Of a stretch of 64,000 nt of DNA, positions 58,247-64,000 are shown piece by piece. Below the pieces are notes generated by a model that saw only the letters and a program-made list of their open reading frames with translations, was not told where the DNA came from and made no database searches. The DNA lies in NCBI RefSeq assembly GCF_012927125.1, contig NZ_JABBFZ010000001.1, forward strand, positions 682,001 through 746,000, written 5' to 3'. This DNA is from Paraburkholderia antibiotica. GTDB taxonomy: Bacteria; Pseudomonadota; Gammaproteobacteria; Burkholderiales; Burkholderiaceae. Positions within the stretch are counted from its first letter, which is position 1, and every line of letters begins with the position of its first letter. Both the position numbers and the translations under genes were made by a program.

Positions 58247-58945
58247 TTAATTGCGGTTGCCACCGAAAATGCCGAGCAGCGCGAGCAGGTTGACGAAGAC
58301 GTTGTACAGATCGAGGTAGATCGCGAGCGTCGCGGTGATGTAGTTCGTTTCACCGCCGTTCACCACGCGCTGCACGTCGTACATGATGTACACCGAGAAG
58401 ATCACGATCGCCATGACCGAGACCGTCAGCATCAGCGCCGGCAGTTGTAGGAACACGTTCGCGACCGATGCGAGCAGGATCACGATCACGCCCATGAAGA
58501 GCCACTTGCCGAGGCCCGAGAAGTCGCGCTTGCTGACCGTGGCGATGGTCGCCATCGCCGCGAAGATCACACCAGTGCCACCAAACGCGAGCATGATCAG
58601 CGACGGGCCGTTCGAGAAGCCGAGCACGAACGCGAGAATGCGCGACAGCATGAGCCCCATGAAGAACGTGAAGCCGAGCAGCACGAACACGCCGACGGCG
58701 CTGTCTTTGGTGCGCTGGATGGCGAACATGAAGCCGAAGGCGATCGCGAAGAACGCCAGCATGCTCATTGCCGGGCTGGTGGCGGCGAACAGCGAGAAGC
58801 CGGTGGCGAGGCCGACCCAGGCGCCGAGCACGGTCGGAATCATGGACAGCGCGAGCAGCCAGTAGGTGTTCCGTAGCACGCGGTTGCGCGTTTCGGCCGT
58901 GCTGACCGCGCCATTGCGGCCAAACATATACGGATGATCGTTCAT
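58247..58945 (-). CDS. Bax-inhibitor-1/YccA family membrane protein
   Basis: The 232-residue protein has seven hydrophobic segments with the family Asp/Glu near the C-terminus (the segment IYLDLYNVFVNLLALLGIFGG), which may form a pH-sensitive calcium leak in homologues. It probably sits in the inner membrane and may modulate the FtsH protease (YccA) or stress tolerance. The start ATG 58945 (MNDHPYMFG) has GGAGA upstream. It is alone on the minus strand. Confidence 0.9.
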   Translation of the reverse strand: MNDHPYMFGRNGAVSTAETRNRVLRNTYWLLALSMIPTVLGAWVGLATGFSLFAATSPAMSMLAFFAIAFGFMFAIQRTKDSAVGVFVLLGFTFFMGLMLSRILAFVLGFSNGPSLIMLAFGGTGVIFAAMATIATVSKRDFSGLGKWLFMGVIVILLASVANVFLQLPALMLTVSVMAIVIFSVYIMYDVQRVVNGGETNYITATLAIYLDLYNVFVNLLALLGIFGGNRN

Positions 58946-59213
58946 GGTCTCTCCTTACCTCGGAAGCGTGTTTCGTAATGGTGATACGGCAATTCCTGAA
59001 GCGCCGGCGGCGCCGCATTCTTCCCTAAGATTAGCGCGACGGCGGGGAGTTTCAATACCCCGCAACTGCCCATACCGCCTACGCTACCAGCATTTTTGAC
59101 TATTTGCCCGAATCCTTTCAATTCCGTAAGGGTACAATCGCAATCATACACGGGAACATGCTACAATAGCGGATTCATTTGAATCTGTAACCTCTTAATT
59201 TTTTGGAGTTTTT

Positions 59214-59639
59214 ATGGCGATCGAACGCACTCTGTCGATTATCAAGCCGGACGCAGTGGCCAAGAACGTGATCGGCCAGATCTACACCCGTTTTGAAAAC
59301 GCTGGTCTGAAGATCGTGGCATCGCGCATGGTTCACCTGTCGCGTGCTGACGCCGAGAAGTTCTACGCTGTGCACGCAGCACGTCCGTTCTTCAAGGACC
59401 TCGTCGAATTCATGATTTCGGGCCCGGTGGTCGTGCAGGCGCTGGAAGGCGAAAACGCGATCCTGAAGCACCGCGACCTGATGGGCGCAACGGATCCGAA
59501 GAAGGCGGAGAAGGGCACGATCCGCGCCGACTTCGCAGACAGCATCGACGCTAACGCGGTCCACGGTTCGGACGCACCGGAAACGGCAGCGGTCGAAATC
59601 GCGTTCTTCTTCCCGCAAGTCAACGTCTACTCGCGTTAA
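59214..59639 (+). CDS. ndk: Nucleoside diphosphate kinase
   Basis: Balances nucleoside triphosphate pools. The 141-residue product has the catalytic His in [12 protein letters not shown] and the N-terminal [19 protein letters not shown] lies eight bases before ATG. Two TACAAT boxes (59133-59138 and 59162-59167) are possible -10 elements but neither has a good -35. Next gene is rlmN. Confidence 0.98.
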   Translation: MAIERTLSIIKPDAVAKNVIGQIYTRFENAGLKIVASRMVHLSRADAEKFYAVHAARPFFKDLVEFMISGPVVVQALEGENAILKHRDLMGATDPKKAEKGTIRADFADSIDANAVHGSDAPETAAVEIAFFFPQVNVYSR

Positions 59640-59838
59640 GCGCTTACTGCGGGCGTCGCGCGAGCGGCGTGCCGCGGCAGGTGCTGGCCGTCCCCGTGTC
59701 GCGCGCTTCGTGCAGCCGGGTTTTATCGCATGAATTGCGCGCGGGGGCCGGCAAAGTAGTAAGGTAAAAGCAGCAGGAATGGGCGCGATCGGCACGGCGT
59801 TCATGCAGCTTGTTGCATGAATGTAGTCTCGCACTGAA

Positions 59839-61005
59839 ATGGCAGGATTCGATATGACGAGCAGTCCCAACGTCAACCTTCTCGACCTCGACGCCCAAGG
59901 GCTCGTCGCCTATTGCGACAGCCTGGGCGAGAAGCCGTTTCGCGCCAAGCAATTGCAGCGCTGGATTCACCAGTACAACGCTGCCGACTTCGACGGCATG
60001 ACCGATCTCGCGAAGTCCTTGCGCGAAAAGCTCAAGGGGCGCGCTTCGATCACGATGCCGGACATCGTCAGCGACCATATTTCGTCGGACGGCACACGCA
60101 AGTGGCTGATCGACGTCGGCAACGGTAACGCCGTTGAAACCGTGTACATCCCGGAAGAAACTCGCGGCACGCTGTGCGTGTCGTCGCAGGCCGGGTGCGC
60201 GGTCAATTGCCGGTTCTGCTCGACCGGCAAGCAGGGGTTCTCCCGCAATCTCACCACAGGCGAAATCATCGGTCAGCTGCGCATGGCCGAGTTTGCGCTG
60301 CGCGCGGCACGCGGTGACGCGAGCGGTCGCGCGATGGGTGGCGACGGCAAGGGCGAACGCGTCGTCACGAACGTCGTGATGATGGGCATGGGCGAGCCGC
60401 TGCTCAATTACGACGCGGTCGTGCCGGCCATGCGCCTGATGCTCGACGACAACGCATACGGCCTGTCGCGCCGGCGCGTGACGCTGTCCACCTCCGGCGT
60501 CGTGCCGATGATGGACCGGCTCGGCGCCGATCTGCCGGTGGCGCTCGCGGTCTCGCTGCATGCGTCGAACGACGCGCTGCGCGACGAGCTGGTGCCGCTC
60601 AACAAGAAGTATCCGTTGCGCGAACTGATGGCGGCGTGCGAACGCTACCTGAAAGTCGCGCCGCGCGATTTCATTACGTTCGAATACTGCATGCTCGATG
60701 GCGTCAACGACAGCGAGGCGCACGCGCGCGAATTGCTCGCCGTCACGCGCAACGTGCCATGCAAATTCAATCTGATCCCGTTCAATCCGTTCCCCGAGTC
60801 GGGCCTGATCCGCTCGAAGTCGGAACAGATCAAGCGGTTTGCGCAGGTGCTGATGGACGCGGGCGTCGTCACCACGGTGCGCAAGACCCGCGGCGACGAT
60901 ATCGATGCTGCCTGCGGTCAGCTGGCCGGTGCGGTGAAGGACCGCACGCGTCTTGCTGAGCGCACCGGGAAGGCGGCGAAGGTGATCGAAGTTCGCGCCG
61001 TGTAA
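59839..61005 (+). CDS. rlmN: Dual-specificity 23S rRNA (A2503) / tRNA (A37) C2-methyltransferase RlmN
   Basis: A radical-SAM enzyme that methylates A2503 of 23S rRNA and A37 of some tRNAs. The 388-residue product has the cluster motif [14 protein letters not shown] (C-X3-C-X2-C) at about residue 117, GMGEPLLNY, and a C-terminal Cys (about 356) in DIDAACGQL for the covalent intermediate. ATG 59839 or ATG 59854 could start it; I chose the first. rodZ is 213 bases downstream. Confidence 0.95.
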   Translation: MAGFDMTSSPNVNLLDLDAQGLVAYCDSLGEKPFRAKQLQRWIHQYNAADFDGMTDLAKSLREKLKGRASITMPDIVSDHISSDGTRKWLIDVGNGNAVETVYIPEETRGTLCVSSQAGCAVNCRFCSTGKQGFSRNLTTGEIIGQLRMAEFALRAARGDASGRAMGGDGKGERVVTNVVMMGMGEPLLNYDAVVPAMRLMLDDNAYGLSRRRVTLSTSGVVPMMDRLGADLPVALAVSLHASNDALRDELVPLNKKYPLRELMAACERYLKVAPRDFITFEYCMLDGVNDSEAHARELLAVTRNVPCKFNLIPFNPFPESGLIRSKSEQIKRFAQVLMDAGVVTTVRKTRGDDIDAACGQLAGAVKDRTRLAERTGKAAKVIEVRAV

Positions 61006-61218
61006 TCGGCGGAATGGCTGGGTGCTGGCGTTCACGAATGAAGCTCCGCGAACGCAATAAAGTGCCAGATGTCACCGTCGATTGAAAAGAAAGTTTGCAG
61101 AATCGATCGGGAGCGGCACACAAAGCCGCGCATTTTGTTATAAACGGTCTGCGATTCGGACGTGAGGCTTGAGCCCGTCCGGTTGCACGAGAAAAGAATC
61201 GACGCGAAAGGATTTGGG

Positions 61219-62319
61219 ATGAGTGAGCCGCAGCACCCGCAGCCGCACGAGACAGACACGAACGACGGCCATCCGGCACCCGCTGCGCGGGCGGTGGTCC
61301 AGCCTGTCGTGCAGCCGGCCCTCGATTCGCTGGCTGCGGTGGGCGCGCGCCTGAATCAGCTGCGCGAATCGAAAGGCTGGACGATCGAAGACGTGTCGGC
61401 GCGGCTGAAGGTGTCGGTCGTCAAACTGAGCGCACTCGAAGCGGGCGATATCAGCCATCTGCCGGATACCACCTTCGCGCTCGGCGTGGTGCGCAGCTAC
61501 GCGAAAATGCTGGGCGCCGATCCGGCGCCTTTTACGGCGGCTCTGCGGCGCGAGAAGGGTGTGCCGGTACCGAATCTGTCGATGCCGGCATCGTCGGGCA
61601 AGGACCTGCCGCGCGGCAAGGTTTCGCTGACGCTCGGCGACAGCGGGCACAAGAGCCGCTCGTGGTTGTGGGGCATCGCGGCGATCGTCGTCGCGGTCAT
61701 CGCGCTCGGCGTGTGGCGCACCAATAGCGGCGATTCGTCCGCATGGCTCGCGCGTCTGAAAGCGAGCGCGAACGGTTCGACGAGCAATGAAACGGGCGCC
61801 TCGGGCGCGGTCGCGCAAGGTCCGGCGTTGCCGGCACAGGAAGGCGCGTCGGCAGCGGATACGGCGACTGCCGCCAACACCGCGGCGAACGCGGATAATG
61901 CGGCATCTGCGACGGTTACGCCGATGCCTACGCCGCTTGCTACCGGTACGGCGCCGGGGTCGGCTGCGGCGGTGGTGAATGGAACGACGACGGCTGCGGC
62001 AGCGCAGGCCGGCTCGCAGCCTCAGGCCGTCGTGGCGGGCGCATCGGCGCCGGCGGTTGTCGCCGCACCGGGCGAGGCGGTCGTCGGGCTGCGCGTGACC
62101 CAGGACAGCTGGTTCAGCGTGCGTGGCAAGGATGGCAAGGAGCTGTTCTCCGGCCTCGTGCACGCGGGCGACTCGAAGGAAGTGAGCGGTGCGGCGCCGT
62201 TCAAGGTAACGGTCGGCAACAAAGCCGGTCTCGAATCGCTGACGCTCGACGGCCAGCCGGTCGATCCGTCGAAATATTCGGCAGCCAAAGGCAACGTGGC
62301 GCGCTTCGCGCTGCCTTGA
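61219..62319 (+). CDS. rodZ: RodZ-like cell-shape protein
   Basis: Links the MreB cytoskeleton to the wall synthesis machinery. The 366-residue protein has an N-terminal Cro-type helix-turn-helix (about 40-110, GARLNQLRESKGWTIEDVSA), a membrane segment (SWLWGIAAIVVAVIALGVW, about 155-173), a long Ala/Thr/Gly-rich periplasmic linker (about 180-290) and a C-terminal DUF4115 domain (LRVTQDSWFSVRGKDGKEL). The start is ATG 61219, with GGA upstream; the frame extends 19 codons further. Followed by a terminator, then ispG. Confidence 0.9.
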   Translation: MSEPQHPQPHETDTNDGHPAPAARAVVQPVVQPALDSLAAVGARLNQLRESKGWTIEDVSARLKVSVVKLSALEAGDISHLPDTTFALGVVRSYAKMLGADPAPFTAALRREKGVPVPNLSMPASSGKDLPRGKVSLTLGDSGHKSRSWLWGIAAIVVAVIALGVWRTNSGDSSAWLARLKASANGSTSNETGASGAVAQGPALPAQEGASAADTATAANTAANADNAASATVTPMPTPLATGTAPGSAAAVVNGTTTAAAAQAGSQPQAVVAGASAPAVVAAPGEAVVGLRVTQDSWFSVRGKDGKELFSGLVHAGDSKEVSGAAPFKVTVGNKAGLESLTLDGQPVDPSKYSAAKGNVARFALP

Positions 62320-62331
62320 CAGATACGGTAC

Positions 62332-62364
62332 GCGCCGCGGCCAAACCGGTCCGCGGCGCTTTTT
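62332..62364 (+). terminator. Terminator between rodZ and ispG
   Basis: GCGCCGCGG (62332-62340) and CCGCGGCGC (62351-62359) are followed by five T. It lies in the 98-base gap between rodZ and ispG, so ispG may have its own promoter or depend on readthrough. Confidence 0.8.
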
Positions 62365-62417
62365 CAATTCAGGCGCTGCGTTTTTGTGTAGCGCATGCGG
62401 CGTAAATGGGTTTTTCG

Positions 62418-63722
62418 ATGCAATCCGAAGCTCAATCCCAATCCTGTAGCAAGATCGTTTCAGACGAGCCGGTGTTCGGCGGTCCCGCGATGCGGCGCAA
62501 GTCGCATGCGGTCAACGTCCGCTGGGGCGGCCAGCTCGTCACCATCGGTGGCGACTCGCCGGTGCGCGTCCAGTCGATGACCAACACCGACACCGCCGAC
62601 GCAATCGGCACCGCGATCCAGATCAAGGAACTGGCACAGGCCGGCTCGGAGCTGGTCCGTATCACGGTGAACACGCCGGAAGCCGCGGCGGCCGTACCGG
62701 CCGTGCGCGAACAGCTCGACCGGATGGGCGTGATGGTGCCGCTCGTCGGCGACTTCCACTACAACGGCCATCTGCTGTTGCGCGACTACCCGGCCTGCGC
62801 GGAAGCGCTGTCGAAGTACCGGATCAATCCGGGCAACGTCGGTCATGGTGCGAAGCGCGATACGCAGTTCGCGCAGATGATCGAAGCGGCGGTCAAATAC
62901 GACAAGCCGGTGCGCATCGGCGTGAACTGGGGCAGTCTCGACCAGGACCTGCTCGCGAAGATGATGGACGAAAACGCGTCGCGTGCCACGCCGTGGGAAG
63001 CGCAAAGCGTGATGTACGAAGCGCTGATCCAGTCGGCGATCGGCTCGGCGGAGCGCGCGGTCGAACTTGGCCTCGGACGCGACCAGATCATCCTGTCGTG
63101 CAAGGTCAGCGGCGTGCAGGATCTGATCGCCGTGTATCGCGAACTCGCACGCCGTTGTGACTTCGCGCTGCATCTGGGCCTGACCGAAGCGGGCATGGGC
63201 TCGAAGGGCATCGTCGCGTCGACGGCGGCGCTGTCGGTGCTGCTGCAGCAGGGCATCGGCGACACGATCCGCATTTCGCTGACGCCGGAACCAGGCGCGT
63301 CGCGCACCGGCGAAGTGATCGTCGGTCAGGAAATCCTGCAGACCATGGGGCTGCGCTCGTTCACGCCGATGGTGATCGCGTGTCCGGGCTGCGGTCGCAC
63401 CACCAGCACGCTGTTCCAGGAACTCGCGTCGCAGATCCAGACCTATCTGCGCACGCAGATGCCGGTGTGGCGCGATCAGTATCCTGGCGTCGAGCAGATG
63501 CATGTCGCGGTGATGGGCTGCATCGTCAACGGACCGGGTGAATCGAAGCAGGCCAATATCGGTATCAGCCTGCCGGGTTCGGGCGAGAATCCGGCCGCGC
63601 CGGTGTTCATCGACGGCGAGAAGGTCAAGACGCTGCGCGGCGAGAACATCGCGCAAGAATTCCAGCAAATCGTGAGCGACTACGTCGAGCGCCGTTATGG
63701 TCGCGCCGACGCGCTCAACTAA
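62418..63722 (+). CDS. ispG: 4-hydroxy-3-methylbut-2-en-1-yl diphosphate synthase (flavodoxin)
   Basis: An iron-sulfur enzyme of the MEP isoprenoid pathway. The 434-residue protein has the cluster ligands in [14 protein letters not shown] and the later CIVNGPGE. It starts with the motif [14 protein letters not shown] after a 29-residue N-terminal extension. I chose ATG 62418; ATG 62406 adds four residues. The ispG-hisS order is conserved. It depends on the isc system in this same window for its cluster. Confidence 0.96.
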   Translation: MQSEAQSQSCSKIVSDEPVFGGPAMRRKSHAVNVRWGGQLVTIGGDSPVRVQSMTNTDTADAIGTAIQIKELAQAGSELVRITVNTPEAAAAVPAVREQLDRMGVMVPLVGDFHYNGHLLLRDYPACAEALSKYRINPGNVGHGAKRDTQFAQMIEAAVKYDKPVRIGVNWGSLDQDLLAKMMDENASRATPWEAQSVMYEALIQSAIGSAERAVELGLGRDQIILSCKVSGVQDLIAVYRELARRCDFALHLGLTEAGMGSKGIVASTAALSVLLQQGIGDTIRISLTPEPGASRTGEVIVGQEILQTMGLRSFTPMVIACPGCGRTTSTLFQELASQIQTYLRTQMPVWRDQYPGVEQMHVAVMGCIVNGPGESKQANIGISLPGSGENPAAPVFIDGEKVKTLRGENIAQEFQQIVSDYVERRYGRADALN

Positions 63723-63743
63723 ACATCGGCTATCGAAATACAG

Positions 63744-64000
63744 ATGACTGAACAGAAGAAAAAGCTCGAGAAGCTGTCCGGCGTGAAGGGCATGAACGAC
63801 ATCCTTCCGCAGGAAGCCGGGCTCTGGGAATTTTTCGAGACCACCGCCAGGTCGATGCTGCGTTCGTACGGATACCAGAATATCCGCACGCCGATCGTCG
63901 AGCATACGCAGCTGTTCACGCGCGGGATCGGCGAAGTGACCGATATCGTCGAAAAAGAGATGTACAGCTTCACGGATGCATTGAACGGCGAAAACCTGAC
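63744..64000 (+). CDS. hisS: Histidyl-tRNA synthetase, N-terminal part (cut by window edge)
   Basis: The first 85 residues are present: [20 protein letters not shown] is followed by [20 protein letters not shown] and by motif-1-like [21 protein letters not shown]. This matches the start of class II HisRS. The ATG lies 21 bases after ispG. Confidence 0.95.
   Translation, partial: MTEQKKKLEKLSGVKGMNDILPQEAGLWEFFETTARSMLRSYGYQNIRTPIVEHTQLFTRGIGEVTDIVEKEMYSFTDALNGENL

Overview
The window is a chromosomal housekeeping region of a Burkholderiaceae bacterium, most likely Paraburkholderia or a close relative. The signs are the high GC content, the strong codon-position bias (which opens long antisense reading frames), the gene order folD / two-component pair / aceE-aceF-lpdA / phasin, an isc operon preceded by a low-molecular-weight phosphatase, and a dispersed-repeat hairpin of the kind seen in Paraburkholderia intergenic DNA. 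I see no prophage, transposase, insertion sequence, CRISPR array, rRNA or tRNA. Both window edges cut genes: the end of an acyltransferase on the left and the start of hisS on the right.

Layout. 1-5069: acyltransferase tail, folD, and a FixL/FixJ-type sensor kinase and response regulator, divergent from the next block. 5336-11818: the pyruvate dehydrogenase complex genes aceE, aceF and lpdA, with a repeat element before lpdA. 12203-14751: phasin with a well-formed promoter and two candidate PhaR sites, then a PBP7-type endopeptidase. 14866-18108: an IclR regulator divergent from the lactate-oxidation genes lutA and lutB, with no lutC visible. 18296-20020: two small unknown cell-envelope genes and a tyrosine phosphatase. 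20263-26670: the complete isc iron-sulfur assembly operon (iscR, iscS, iscU, iscA, hscB, hscA, fdx, iscX) under two IscR-type operators.

26789-33850: a glycine-zipper envelope protein, lysS, prfB (with its programmed frameshift), recJ and an RpfE-type gene, all leftward. 34207-45989: rightward lolC-lolD, tatD-type nuclease, comEC, a hydrolase, then pyrG-kdsA-eno-ftsB. 46155-48355: leftward lipoprotein, hslO and a gamma-carbonic-anhydrase-like protein. 48751-58083: rightward DUF455 protein, hydrolase, PHP phosphoesterase, YciO, M50 protease, trpS, methyltransferase, dapA, bamC and a metallo-beta-lactamase-fold protein. 58247-64000: leftward Bax-inhibitor-type protein, then ndk, rlmN, rodZ, ispG and hisS.

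How the parts relate. The left third centres on acetyl-CoA: lactate oxidation feeds pyruvate, the dehydrogenase complex makes acetyl-CoA, and the phasin marks polyhydroxyalkanoate storage. Two divergent regulator genes sit beside the pyruvate and lactate loci, and their intergenic regions share two unusual half-sites (TATGAGAAT and ATCTCGTA). I did not find a convincing undescribed system. The most useful leads are those shared half-sites, the kinase pair next to aceE, the longer cysteine loop in IscR, the repeat-rich hscB-hscA spacer and its internal terminator, and several small envelope proteins of unknown role.
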